64,000 nucleotides of DNA from Neospora caninum Liverpool (GCF_000208865.1 NC_018393.1:1860001-1924000); one strand, 5' to 3'; shown: positions 29,101 through 40,706, counted from the stretch's first letter. Notes: generated from the letters alone by a model not told the origin. A program made the numbers and translations.

Positions 29101-30243
29101 AGCGGTGCAAGAAGGGACCGACGGCGGGGAAGAGCCTGACGAGGACGTAAAGGGAAGAGAGGGACGGCCACGCTGGCTAGGGCGAGGAGACGTCGCTGCG
29201 GGCGAGGGCCGGTCGCTGTCGGATTCCCGTCGCCGCCGTCGCCCTCGTGGACTCGCGCTCGGCGAAGCAACGGTCGACTGTATTTCCCCACTTGCTGCCC
29301 GTGGCTCGGACAGGGAAACTTCATCGTGCTCTTGATACGAAATCGGGGTTGCTCCTTGGGAGCTGGCGGCGGTTAACGCAGGGCCGTGGGCGGGTCGGCG
29401 GCGTGGAGAAACCGCTTCGGATGCGTTGCGTCGACGGCGCAGGACGACTTGTATAAGGTCAAGATGAATTATGACATTCTCCGTTCGAAGGCTCTGCCAC
29501 GGAATGCAGAGGCGGCATTCCTTGATGCCGCCGTACACCAGTCTGCGAAGCGAGGACAGAGAGGAAACCAGGAAAACGTTTGACAGTAGACACGTATGAG
29601 CAGAAGTGATTCGACGGAATCTGCCAGCACGTGTATCTACAGAACCTGCCGTCAGCGGTCGTGTTGAGATTTGAAAGGGAGCCCGCCCAGATGTGCACAC
29701 CGAGCATCGACAACGCAGCGTAAGCACTGCAACGCGACCGACGATGGAAAAACATGCGTTCTTCTCCGCGGCAACAGTGCTGGGGGTACACACAACAGAA
29801 ACCAGACGCCACCCTCCACCCTAGTCGTTTTTGGTGTCCGCACAGTTGTCTGATAAGGTGATGCATTCCAACCGCACGAGTACAGAAACTGAAGTGCCGA
29901 CGTTTTGCCGGTATCAGTTTTTGAGCTCCGCCGTTTGCAGCAGGCAGCCGCCGCCCTTCTGGAAGCCCATACTGGGGAGGCAGGGAGACAAAATCCAAGG
30001 CAGCCCCGGACAAAGGGTACCACCGGTAACCTTTCGCCGAGGTTGAGTCTCCGGTTTCAGTTTTTTCACGTACTCGAGTTGGTGGGCTTCAGGTCCTCCG
30101 AGTTTTTCCAGGATGTCGGGCTTCAGCTGGAGATCTCGCAGCACGACGTCGCCGCCCCAAAGCGACACCTCTCCCGTGCTGACGTCTTCTACGTAGCTGC
30201 TGAGATACTTGTGGAGAACGCGACTCAACAGGCTCCCCAACAT
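1..30243 (-). CDS. Giant VPS13/chorein-family lipid-transfer protein, 3' end beyond the window
   Basis: VPS13 proteins are rod-shaped bridges that move bulk lipid between organelle membranes at contact sites. The ATG at 30243 opens MLGSLLSRVLHKYL, followed by WGGDVVLRDLQL, the classic chorein N-terminus; an upstream in-frame GTG is not needed. Exon 1 is 30074-30243 (donor GTACGT) and exon 2 starts at 29542 with matching phase, restoring CRLCIPWQSL where VPS13 has a K(I/L)PWKNL-like segment. Long minus-strand open frames then run 29542-24472, 23938-23009, 22875-21580, about 21578-20307, 19709-5286 and 4888-593, with introns between them. At most about 9,000 codons lie in the window, versus 3,000-4,000 for typical VPS13; the excess is Ser/Arg/Glu/Gly-rich low-complexity insertion. 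Six VAB-like repeats near the C-terminal side support one continuous gene. Internal exon edges are approximate, and the C-terminal VPS13 region is not in view. Confidence 0.9.
1550..7545 (-). other. Six VAB-type (Vps13 adaptor-binding) beta repeats in the VPS13-like protein
   Basis: Six short segments share a hydrophobic strand, an Asn (once Ser), a Pro-rich turn and a second strand. In protein order: LPLIIHNLLPIRIAI (7475-7545), PPLLLHSAFPNLLL (6640-6700), GLQIVNASNCELC (5446-5510), VIRNFCPLGLAL (4153-4206), PLRIRNGTPYTLGM (3170-3235) and VTVVNRTPFRLAL (1550-1592). The VPS13 VAB domain is known to have six repeats with a conserved Asn, and it binds the adaptors that choose which membrane contact the protein serves. 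Here neighbouring repeats are 0.8-1.6 kb apart because of large insertions. Repeat 2 has Ser in place of Asn. The repeat count is my reading by eye. Confidence 0.7.
20104..20217. repeat. Compound microsatellite TATC/AT/GATA in a VPS13-like intron
   Basis: A TATC tetranucleotide run (about 20104-20140) passes into an AT dinucleotide run (about 20140-20168) and then into an imperfect GATA run (20170-20217). The outer arms are complementary, so the tract can fold into a hairpin with an AT-rich tip. It lies in the minus-strand intron just after an exon ending at 20307 (donor GTGAGT) and before the exon frame that starts near 19709. Confidence 0.9.
29440..30243 (-). other. Chorein domain start encoded across exons 1 and 2 of the VPS13-like gene
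   Basis: Exon 1 (30074-30243) carries the start MLGSLLSRVL and the WGGDVVLRDLQLKPDILEKL stretch. The donor lies within CTCGA/GTACGT, leaving two bases of a codon. Exon 2 begins at 29542 after the acceptor CGCAG with one base, so the join reads ...HQLE-LVYGGIKECRLCIPW. This fits the family order of amphipathic N-terminal helix, WGGDVVLxNLxL strand, then an IPW strand. The intron is 30073-29543 (531 bases). The N-terminal chorein region closes the end of the lipid-conducting groove. Confidence 0.9.
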
Positions 30244-33200
30244 CTTCTGCACAGAGAAGGCACTGCGCGCTGTCCCTGCTCCGAGGGATCATGCGTCGAG
30301 GCGGCCGCCACCGGATTCTTCGCGCCAGGCACTGGTGGTGTCTCGACTAAAACAGCAGCGTTAAAGGGTCCGTCGCTTCTTGACCGACAGAAAGGAGGTC
30401 ATGAAGCGGACGAACAAACAAAAGCGGGAATCCCTGGTTGTTAACAAAGAAGGTTCCTGGTGGCCCAGGAGAAACAATGAGGAGACATTCCGCCACATCT
30501 ACGATGAACACATGAAAACAAGTCGGGGCGGAATATCCCCTTTGATCTCGATCGCGCGAGGCCGGAAACAGTCCGAACAACGGCGAGCGTGACGTCGAGT
30601 GACGTCGAGGAAGGAAGGCAAAAAACTGGACACTCCTTGGTCGAGGGAAGAGGAAACTGGCAGCTGAGCTCATACTGAACTGGAGCCAAGTGACCTCTGT
30701 AGCTACACGACGAAACCCAAGGCAGACTGGCGAGGAGGAAATAAGGAAAACTGGTAAAGCAACGCGAAACAGAGAGACGAGCAAAAGCTCGCCAGCGTGA
30801 GCATGTGGGTATTGGAAACACAGAACAAGATGTTCCGTGCAGTGGAAGGATTGTTAATAAAAGTGCAACTTTTTGTTGTTTGCACGCACACGAGGGTTGT
30901 CTTCATGCTGACTTCCCGAACCGTCGACCTAGCACAAGACGGTAATCCTCACTGGCAGGGGTGAGCCGGATCAGGAAAGATCCTGAAAGAGCAGAACGGA
31001 ACACCTTCCAACGAAGAGGAGAAGACGAAGAAGGAGGTGTTACGGGGTATTTGCCTCCAGAGGCCTCTTTTCACTTTCACTGGAACCGCTCAGGAAAGCC
31101 CGTTGCCATGACCCTCCAACGCTGCATGCGCCTCGCAGTTTGTGTCACCGAGAGACAGGAGCCGATGCATCTACAGGGTTGTACCCGGCATCAACTGGGC
31201 CAGGATCCTCAACACACGACGGCAGAAAACTTCGTCTTTCCCCTATTCCTTTCGCTTCCAGTGAGTTTCCCGCCGTCGGAACTAGATCCTCTTTCTAATG
31301 GCCAGGGCTTTTCTGCGAGTTGTGTCTCGCAAAGGGGGGTGAGACACAAGCGGTCGCGCGGGAGACAAGCCTGTGAGGCATTCGGCGCCGTGGGTTAACA
31401 CATAAGAACGATGCAAAATCTTGCTGCAGCAGCCTGGCTGCTTGGGCGGATGCACGTAGCACTTTGGAGACGATTTACCTAGGTTCTCGCCCCGTACGGA
31501 GCCGTCCTGAACTCACGTCTCGTGAAAACCTGTCCAGCGGGCCTTGGCGGTCTCCGCCTATCATTCAGTGATTCAACCAGGATAGCGTTTCCGCACTAAT
31601 GTGATTTCCCCGGTATCTGCCCAGCAGCAATTCGCGCTGTGGACATGAGTTGTTCCAGAAAAGCTTGCAATATTTCGATTCGGCGTTTCTCTGAAAGTAG
31701 CAAGGGATGGGCCAGCAGCAGGATAGAGCTCCACGGACAGTGGAAACGTGGTCTTCACGGGAACCGTAAGCATGTTTCAGAACATTGGGTAAGTGCCAGT
31801 ATTGCAGAAAGCATGCTCTGTTATCAACAGAGCGGAGGAGGTTTCCTTGAGACCTGAAGTAGGCGTCCGCTGTATCCCGTCATGTCAGCAGAGTGAGGCA
31901 TTCGTGCCTACTTGATGGCGCATCTAAAACATGCCGCGTGAACTGGCACCGCGTGATCAGCCTCGCTCTCTATTGTTGGACGAACAGGGTTGTTTCACAG
32001 GTGCTAATTTGTTGATTTGCATTTGCTCGAAAGTGACACCTACAGAAAGGTTGCCCTCAACATCTTCTGTCGTCACGGGTATTCTATCTCTCACCACTGC
32101 AGAGCAACAATCGTACCGTTCACTCTTTCAGACACAGACTTGCCATATAGGTTGCCCCACGTAACGAGCAGCCTCCGACAAGACAGCGGAAGCTTTCCAC
32201 GCTGATAGATCCACTGCTCCATTCTCTCTGAATGGGGGCATAAATTGACAGAGGCTACGATCACTATGAACCTAAGGTACAGACAGTACTTGCTACACCA
32301 TAACACGCGTGGCTAAAGCGATATCCGAAAGGAGAGCCCTGGCTTTTCTCTCTACAACGCTTTGAGGATTGCCTAGCGCCTGACCATCGTAGCGCGTGCT
32401 GCGGCAGCCCCTCGACGGCCCATTTGCGACTGCTAACCTGATCGCGAACCCTCCATGCTTGCTGGTATCTCCGTACCCTGCCTCTACCTACTACTCCGCA
32501 TCTACAGTGTTTGTTGCAGCATAAGGCTATAGCCCTGAGTACACCACAGCAGCGATCAAGCTTCGATCGCCAGCGTGAAGGTGAGCATTTCGGCACACGC
32601 TCTTGAACAAACGGCGGCGCTGTGCGTTACCCAGACACGAAACCACTCCTCGAGGACGCGCAAGTACACTAGAAATCCTTCCCCTTGGGATGCCAAGTCT
32701 AGCACCCTGTGCATCGAAAAAGCTAAGCAATTCGGCATCATCCAAATGAAGCGGTACCCTCATAGGGCGACCGCTGAAGTTCCCTAGCATCACCGTTGCT
32801 GAGCGTCTAGATTCCCAGGAGTACCCACCTCGCTCTCAAGCCTTGACGTGTTTCTTGGGCCCTCGCGGCGACATCAATGGAGACGTACTGCCGTTGTGAG
32901 CGCCGCGGATATCTTTCTCGACTATCTCTGGGAACAAGTGAGCGTAGTAAATGCGAAGGCCGCTAACATGCTTCTATCGACGAAGCCGGTGCGACGAACC
33001 GAAGGGATACGAGTCTAGGGAAAGCGAGAGGCATTCGTGAGGGATCCGAGCACCTGGACAAGGCACTCGTGAAAGAGGAAAATGACTCGAGCTTGAAGAA
33101 TATCGGACCACTAATCCATCTGGAATGTATCAGCGCTCTGCCTTTCGCACCAATTGATCTACCAGGCAAATTCGCTAAGACGTGATATGTGCTCCGCAAA

Positions 33201-33559
33201 GCAGCAACATATCGAAGCGACCCATACGGCGAATTGCCATCGCCACATTCTCCGAAGATAGACAGTGAAACCAGTTAGACGTGAAGTTTCTAGCAAGCAG
33301 GATAGGATCGGCACCCGTCACTTCCTAACAGCAGCCGCACGTGCGACAACATCGCTTCCACCTCGGGCGTACTTTTTCCGCCAAACACCCCGAATCAACA
33401 TCTGTTTCGTTTCACTGCAACTGCCTCACAGACATTCCCACGGGAGATCGGATCAGACCGCTGAACACGCCACAGACGCCTCCAGTGGGAGAGCCAGGAA
33501 GAGCGCCGTCCCGGACAGTTGAGAAGAGATAGAGTACGACGACAGCCCGTCACAAGCGT
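30244..33559. other. Intergenic stretch with no recognisable gene
   Basis: This lies between the start of the VPS13-like gene and the 3' end of RPL44. Part near 30244-30900 is probably the VPS13-like promoter and 5' leader. Open frames here are short, mostly lack ATG starts, and show no splice pattern or motif I can support. No tRNA, rRNA or repeat array was seen. Confidence 0.5.
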
Positions 33560-34600
33560 TTAATAACCGGGTCCTCCCTTGCTCTTCTTCTCCGCTCCGA
33601 GCTCGAAGCTCTTGCATCGCTTGATGGGCAACAGACGCTTGGTTTTGCATTTCGTGCACTCCTGCAGCACACCACACAGATGCGCAAAAGGGCACAATGC
33701 ATTTGAGAGACGCCGTCGCTTCTTTTCCAATAACGCACACTTCGCTGGCATACTACATAACCAATTCGTAACGCATCAACTGCGTAACCCAGCGTCTGAA
33801 GAACACCTCTCCATCAGTGCTGCCAGCAAAAGTCTAGGCACCGCAGCTTGTGGGGGGTGCATAGGCTTCAGTTCGGCACCACGCGTTCCGTCAGACGTCA
33901 AATGTTAGAAAAACCCGCATTCACACTCAGAGCACGCAGGCGATTCAGGTGATCTTATATCACTCGGTCACGCTGCCAACCTGCGACAGAGAGGAAAAAC
34001 TCCACTCTATAGCAGAAACCGGCCAGATTGCACACCGCACATAGACACGCGCGTCCAACTGCTTTTACGCAAAAAAAAACAGTTTTGAGGAGGGCGGCAG
34101 CAAGACTCCTAGTGTGAGGCAACACGGACGCTTCGCCGCGGTCTAAAGCGCTTCGTATTTGCCGCTACAGACGCGTCAGTCCCGTTCCTTCATTCATGAG
34201 CGACCGACGCGGAGGGTCGGCGAACGGGAAAAACGTGTCCATTCGACTTAGAGAACGGGCCTAGCAGCCGGGGAAATACCGGCGCCCTTCCTCGCCCAGA
34301 TAACCCGCCGAGGAAACCGCAGGCTGTCCCCTCTCCCATCAACCGCTTTCACGAATCCGCCAGGGACCGCAAGAAGAGACGTACAAGCTTGAGGACGATC
34401 TTCTTGGTGGTCTTCGCCTTCTTCCTAAAAATGGGCTTCGTCTGACCACCAAAACCCTTCTGCTTGCGATCGTAACGGCGTTTCCCCTGCACGACAAGGG
34501 AGTCCTTTCCCTTCTTGTACTGCGACACCTTGTGGGGCTGGTGCTTGCGGCACTTGGGCCCCTTGCAGAAGGTATTGCGGAGCTTTGGAACATTCACCAT
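33560..34600 (-). CDS. RPL44: 60S ribosomal protein L44 (eL42)
   Basis: Cytosolic large-subunit protein eL42, which sits near the ribosomal E site. Two exons are resolved: 34385-34600 starts [12 protein letters not shown] and reads on through [15 protein letters not shown] and [17 protein letters not shown]; 33560-33661 begins [17 protein letters not shown] and ends at TAA (33562-33560). The donor GTACGT and acceptor CTGCAG join in phase 0, giving KKIVLKL-ECTKCK. The predicted protein is 105 residues, matching the family's usual 105-106. Four cysteines form the expected zinc-ribbon pattern: two in the N-terminal CKGPKC and two in CTKC. The frame stays open upstream of ATG 34600, but the family begins at this methionine. 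The intron is 33662-34384 (723 bases). The gene is divergent from the mS35 gene. Confidence 0.97.
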
Positions 34601-34812
34601 CTTGCCGGCACTGCTCCCCGAAATCTCCACGAAAGCGATAAAAAAACAGACGCAAACGGGGCAAGAGGAAAAGATGAAGCACCACCACACAGTTTTCACG
34701 CACCCCGTGCAATGCCTCCATGCTCTCTCGAAAATACGCGACTCGTTCGTACCGTCCCTCTCTCTCGCAGTACGTGGACAGCGCATGCTGAGCCGGAGGG
34801 AAAAAATCGATG

Positions 34813-34836
34813 GCATGCATGTCGGCTAATAGACGG
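34813..34836 (-). promoter_or_regulatory. TRP-2-like and TRP-1-like motifs upstream of RPL44
   Basis: GCATGCAT at 34813-34820 contains TGCATGC on the minus strand. It is followed at 34822-34836 by TCGGCTAATAGACGG, which matches the TRP-1 element I recall from Toxoplasma ribosomal protein promoters (TCGGCTTATATTCGG) at 12 of 15 positions. The pair lies about 220 bases upstream of the RPL44 ATG, in the shared divergent promoter with the mS35 gene. The motif consensus is from memory; the match is seen in the sequence. Confidence 0.5.
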
Positions 34837-35578
34837 TCCACCCGTTCGTGTCTCCCCTAGCATGAGAAAAGGAGACCAGATGCGTGTCTCTCTGACGGCT
34901 TGTGTTTTGGGGCTGCTCTCTCTCTGGCTATTTAGAGTCTCTGCGCGGTTGCCTCGACGACGTTGATTTCTCCGCGCCGTTTCACCCGAAAGACCAGACC
35001 AGCTGGCGGCAGTGTGCAGCCGGCACGACCTTGTGTACACACGGAGCGCTGAAAAAACGGATTGGCGGTTCGCACCTGTCCTCGTTCTCGCGGCGGACGT
35101 GTCCCCGCCTCTCCACACCTTTTGGCAAGACACAGCGTCACCAGGGAGCGAACGATCTGTTCCCCACTCCACCTGTCCTAAAGATCCGCTCCTGTCCCTG
35201 AGCTGGGCCGCCACTCACGGGTTCCGCTCCTCTCGAAACGTGCTCCGCCCGTGGCAACCAGAGCTGTGTTCGCAGGAATAGGGCTCTCTCTCTTCGTCCC
35301 GGGATTCCAAGAGTCTCCTTTCCCATGCGCCTCAGACCCGCGAACCTGTCTTGACCCACCTGCGCACCTCGGCACGGAGAGCCGCAGCTAGCGCGGGGAT
35401 TCGCGATCTCGGCCGCTCCGCACTCCCTTCCCTTTTTGTACACTCTGACGACGTGCGCAAAAACACACGAGTTGAGCCGCCTCTTCCCGAGCGCGTGGTG
35501 TGTCCTGTCTGCTGCCTCCCAAAGAGTGCCCCGTATACGGCAGATCTCGAAAATATAGAAGGCGTCTCCTTGGGAAGC

Positions 35579-38500
35579 ATGGACTCACTTGGCCGGGCGT
35601 CCTCTCGCGCCCTCGGCGGGTTCCGCAGACAGAGCCCCTGCGAACTCGCCAGCTCGACTGGCAGTCTCTGCCTCACCCTCCGGCAGTTGCAGAATGTCTC
35701 TCTTTCGGTCCTTTCGGTAGATCTTCCACCGTCGCAGCTGCCGTCAGTGCGCGGGTCAGGCCGGCACGTCAGTTCCCCGCGCCCCGGCGCTTTCCGCTTC
35801 ACGTCTCCGCTGGATCCCCGTCCGTTTCTAAAGCATGCACGTGCCATCGTGGCCCGCCAGCGGCCTTGTGTTTCTCCAAACTCTCACTCTGCTGCCGGCC
35901 TGTCTCTCGACTCCGGCGTGCGTCGAGGATGTGTCCGTAGCCGGTCCACCAAGCTCGAACCTCCCTCGTGTCTCGTATATGCACCAGCAGCTTCTGCACG
36001 TTCATCCCCGTGGCGCTCTTCGTGTTGCGCGTGCGGTGTTCCTGTGGTACGCAAGGCAACCGCTTCCACGAATCCCATCCGCTCGTGCTTCTCGCATTTC
36101 CTCCCGCGTGCCCCGCGTTACGAACACCCGCTGTGGATTCTCGCGCACAGGAAGATGCCACCCGGCGGCTTAGATCAGGCACGTGAACCTGAGCCCTCGC
36201 CCTCCTCTTCGCCGCGTTCGCCTTCGTTTGGGTCTGCTCACTCCCGATTCTACTCTTCTCTTGTATCTCCGCACCTGCTGTGTTCGACGTTGTCATTCCC
36301 TCCCAGTTCTTCCTCTTCTCCGTCGTGTCTTCGCTTGCCTACTGCTTCTGGCTTGCCTACTCGCTCCGCTGATTCGTCTCCAACCGTCTGTGTTCTACGC
36401 GCTCCCGGTGCCTCCCTTTCTCCCCCCAGTTCGCCCTCTGCTCCAGCATCCCAGGTTCCGCACGAGAGCCTCTTGCCGCGATCCTCTTTTCCGCTCGGGC
36501 AAGCGCGCGATGCAGCGTTCGACGCCTTCGTCCCCGGTGGCGGTTTGTCGTGGCTGCAAGTTCGGTGGAAGAAGAAACGAGGAAAGAAGGAAAAAATCAT
36601 CTTGAATGCGGAGCAAGTTGCAACGAAAACAAAGTACGACGAACGATTGGGCTCCCGACGGGAGTCAGGTTTCCAGATCGACGCGTCCGCTTCCCCCGTT
36701 TTCAGGCTCTACGAAAGGGACTCCGGTGCATCCCCCCTAACGCTTGCTGTCGGTTCCTCTCGTCACCCCCCGATCCATCGTTGTGTTGCTCCTTCATCGC
36801 CCCTTCCTACTACACTACACTTTGCTTCCTCCTGTTTTTGTCAAGAGCTTTGTTCGTTGGTCAGCCGGCGAGCGGAAGACGCTCCAACGGAGTATCCCCC
36901 CTGCTGTGCGTGTGCCGTGGCTCTCGCGCCTTGCCTCTTCGCTGTTTTGTTCAGCCCCTCCATTTCCAGAGGCCTCGTTATCCTTCTGTCTGTCTTGGTA
37001 CCTGCTGCGCGGGTCCTCGGGTTTCTCCCGGTTACGTTCTTTCCTCGGTTTCTCGGTTGTTTCGCGCAATGTCCATTAATGCCGTTGTTTTCCAGGCACC
37101 TGCCTCGCCCAGTCGCGTTCTCCGCTGTTTGACCTCTGCCGTCTGCGCGTCGACGTGTGTCCTCTCCAGGCTGCCGCCGATTCGATTGGAGGACCGCGTT
37201 ACCCCGGAGCCACCCGCAAGTGTGGCGAGAAACATTCGAGCTCAAATCTCTCGGGCTGCGGCAGGTTGGAAGACAAAACGCATGTTCACGTACCGAAATA
37301 AATACCGAGTACGGAAAACACGCACGCGGCGCACTGCGGCGTGGTCCAAGTGCGACTCTCGGCAGGCCCCATTCGACTTGTCCTGTTAGCGTTAGCGTTA
37401 CATATCTATCTTTCTATCTGTCTATCTATATGTATATACAGGCACGTTTGTGTGTTTGCTTTTCGTGTAGCATTTGCTGAACCGTAAAGGCGCCAGTGTG
37501 AACCACAACAGGGCGAGGCGTAGTCTGAGGCATTGAAAAAGATGACGTCTTTTGAAGCAGGGACTGCTGTTAGAGCCGGTCACGCAAGCACACGCTCCTT
37601 GATGGATTTGTGTGGAGTTTGCATGTCTCCCGCTCGCCCTTGCGCGTGCCTACTCGGGTCTGACGCCGGTATCTGCGGTTTGTTTCTTTCCCAGCTTCGG
37701 CGTCTCGTGGGGATGACGCACGACGTCGACAGCGATGACGAGTTCACACAGGCGAACTCGCGAAAGAGAGACAGTCAGGCGTCGACCTCCAGCTCGGCCT
37801 CGTCTGGAGGCGAGTTCAAGCAGGCTGCCGGCGTGAAGGAATCGTCCATGGGACGGAAGCAGAAGCGTGCGTTTGCTGGCCGCACGTTTGTGACCCCCCT
37901 CACGAAGCTGCAGCACCAGGCGGCGCTCCCGCGATCTCCTCGTAAGCTTTCGCGCCTCATGCGCGACCGACCTTGAAGGAGAGGCTGACGCAAGCGCGTT
38001 ACCGTTCGAGAAGTGGACAAGGGACGCCGGATCCCACGACACTTTCCTCGTCCGCCCAACATCGTTCTTTCTGAGTGTAGGAAACCACGTTCACAATCCA
38101 ATGCACAAATGCTCTGTATCTATGGCAAATCCCGTAGGTAGATAGATACAGGAGAGGTGTCGCCGTTCTGGTGAGAAGGCAACGAAGGAGAAACGCAAGC
38201 AAGAGACCGTCTGCAGAATTCCTCAGCTTGTCGCATCCTGGACAGTGTAGCAGTAGATCGCGGCGGCGGAAAAAGGGCGCGCAGTGTGCCGTAGAAAGCT
38301 GTTCCGTCACGACTTCACTGGAGGCGAGGCACGCCTCGTTTCCCTGTGTCGGATTGCCGGTCGCGCGCGACATCGCTCCCCTGAATCGTTTCTGCTTCGT
38401 TGAAGTGCATCTGTCGCAATGAGGTGGTGCACGTCAGACGGAAACCCTCGATTCCTCCTGAATACTCAACATCAACGCCTTTCATGCTTTCCTCTGATCG

Positions 38501-40706
38501 GCTGTGTTCACCTGCTTGTTCAGTGCATGCGCGCTTCGACTTTCCCCACACTTTCCACTACGACGTAAGCTGGGTGAACACTGGAAGACAGGGGCCATTG
38601 GAAGTGTATATAAAGCTAAACAAGACTTCCGGTAGTTAAGTAACGACGAGTCCAGTGCACGGCGCGAAAATGATTCGACATGGCCCGGATGCCGGCACGA
38701 ACACGGCTGAGTCTGCAGGCGAGCTCAGGGCGAGAATCGCTTCGCCTGTGAGCATCAGGAAGCAGGTAGAGCGATGCTTGTATTTCTTGAGACAGCCGCC
38801 GCATCTGAACAGGGATCGAAGCGAAGGCCCCAGGCTCGTCTCCACCTCCATCTTTTCGCTCAGGAGACCCCGTGCCTCACGACGCGTGTGTCCTCCTCGG
38901 CACTCCTGCCGCCTCCAAAGTCGATTCGAGTACAGCACATGCCAAACGGGTGTCGTAACGGCCTCGGCACCCACAGGCGAGCTTTGCTCGCCCCGTGGAA
39001 AGGCAACGGAACTCTTCAATCGGTTGTGTTGTTTGCTGCTGCGCGGTGTGTGACCCTCCGTGCCAGCAGCAGAGAGCACGGCACACAGCTGGAACATGTT
39101 TGTCTCCTCTGTCCTCGACCGTTGAATCCCTTTAGGTTTTCTGGGGCCCGCCTCAGGTGGAAGAAGAGCCAAACAAAACGGCGTGCTGGGTGTCCTTCCA
39201 CGTGGCCGACCTGAAACTCTCCGACAGGTGAGCTGCGGCCGCACACATCTTGCTACTTACCGGAGGTGGTGCGGGCAAAAGGAATTGCCTGACTCTCTGT
39301 CTCAGGCTGAGAACTCCTTTTCAGTCGTTACAGTTTTCAGGTCACCGTCCTGAACTTGAGTCTCCACATCGTTCGGAGTTTCTGTGCGTCAGCCCCTCCT
39401 ATTGCGTCGCGTGCTCTCTGTGTTTAATCCTCGTGTTCCTCTGGTGTCGTGGCGTCGTTTTCTCGGCATGCCCGGCGGCTATCCGAACTCCGTCGTTTTG
39501 TGTTCGTTGCGTGTGTTGTGCTCTCTTTCTATAGTCAAGAACAGCGGCTCCTGGACATATTGGGCCCCGAGCGATACGACGAGCAGACTGGAATAGCCTG
39601 CCTGGAAGCAGATGTTTTCCCTCAGCTCAACCACAACGCTGCCTACTTGGGTGAGTCAGATCTCCCTTCTGCGCCGATCAGCAATTCAGGAGTCCTCCCG
39701 AAGAGGGAAGCGAGAAGGGAAACGCATCAGATCCGCACCGCGTGTCATCCACATGCAGAACCATCGCCACGTTCATGCAGGCTGACAGTGAATGTATACC
39801 CTGTTTCCCCAGCCCGTTGGTCAGCGCTGTTGATACGCGATGAGAGTGCAACGGAGCCACCCGTTCCCGTGGGCATTCCCTTGGCCTCACAGCCCCTGTT
39901 CGTGCACACTGGAAAAGATGGGTTTCAGCCGCCATATTTGACAAGAGAAAGGAGAAACGCGGTGCGCATCTGGGCACTAAATGGTGGGGCTTCCATGGCG
40001 GGAGGCGTGCACTGTGCACAAACCGCTCGCAGGGCCAGGCTCGGCGAGCTCAGGCTTTCCCTTCCGCTTTCCTGGTTTGTTGCCTGCGGCTCAGGAGATA
40101 TTCTTCAACAGCTTATGCGAGAGGTGCAAAAAGCGTGAATCGTGTCACAAATGACACAGGACTGGCCGCTGACACAGGAACGCACACAGAAATGAAGATT
40201 GCCCGCACATTCGCAGGAAAGACCTGGCCTACAGCCTATTGCGTCCTTCCGTGTACGCAGCAGCCAGCGGATTTTTTAAAGACGAAAACGAAGATGGCTT
40301 TAGTTGCAACGAGCATACACCCTTGAAGCAAACGAGCATGGGCGGTGATTTTTGGTAACTTCATGGAGCCGACTCGCAGTGTACGTGGTTGCCGTGAACT
40401 TCAGTCTTGTACAGGTAAAACACTCTTGCACGCAGTGGCTTTCTCCGTCGATTTCCACTGCCAGCGCCATCTGCATTTTAAAGCGGCTACGAAAATCGAC
40501 GCCTGCAACGGAGATGAGGAAGCAGATCTGGGGACGAGCGATGGATGTGCACGTCACTTTCTCGACTGCACAGCGTGTACGCCCAAGTCTAGATTCCCTC
40601 AGATGGCCGTGTTCAGTTGCTTGCGCAGCTGCGCCGACTGTCGGCCGCCGCCTGTCTAGCGACCTCGTTCAAGACTTCCAAGCTCCGCCTGAGCGTTAGG
40701 TTTTAG
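35579..40706 (+). CDS. MRPS35: Mitochondrial ribosomal protein mS35 (MRPS35) homologue, multi-exon
   Basis: Predicted mitochondrial small-subunit ribosomal protein. Exons with agreeing phases: to 36633 (Ser/Arg/Pro-rich leader, then QVRWKKKRGKKEK), 37170-37308 (LPPIRLEDRVTPEPPASV), 37695-37941, from 38719, 39136-39227, 39535-39650, 40380-40414 and 40593-40706 (stop TAG). Identity rests on SPVSIRKQVERCLYFL, aligning with human TPVAIKKHCEALKDFC, and on EQRLLDILGPERYDEQTG and NHNAAYLVYV, aligning with the conserved GERY... and RRQNYDYAVYLL region; these comparisons are from memory. The 3' edge of the exon starting 38719 is unresolved, because no GT donor fits well before 39136. Start 35579 is the first in-frame ATG; 36155 is an alternative. 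The last exon (DGRVQLLAQLRRLSAA) is predicted helical. Exons before 38719 are joined by phase only. Confidence 0.68.
37402..37440. repeat. Imperfect TATC microsatellite in an mS35 intron
   Basis: A run of TATC units with TTTC and TGTC interruptions, passing into TATATGTATATAC. It lies in the intron between exons 37170-37308 and 37695-37941 and has the same unit as the tract at 20104-20217. Confidence 0.8.

Noticed and set aside
32527..32793. Minus-strand frame reading LGNFSGRPMRVPLHLDDA
   Set aside because: It looked faintly like a retroelement fragment, but there is no ATG, no neighbouring domain and no terminal repeat.
34601..34816. N-terminal extension of the RPL44 frame upstream of ATG 34600
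   Set aside because: The frame is open upstream, but eL42 proteins start MVNVPK and the extension reads like a 5' leader; its length would be outside the family range.
35332..35847. Minus-strand frame opposite the first mS35 exon
   Set aside because: Antisense shadow with no splice partner or recognisable motif.
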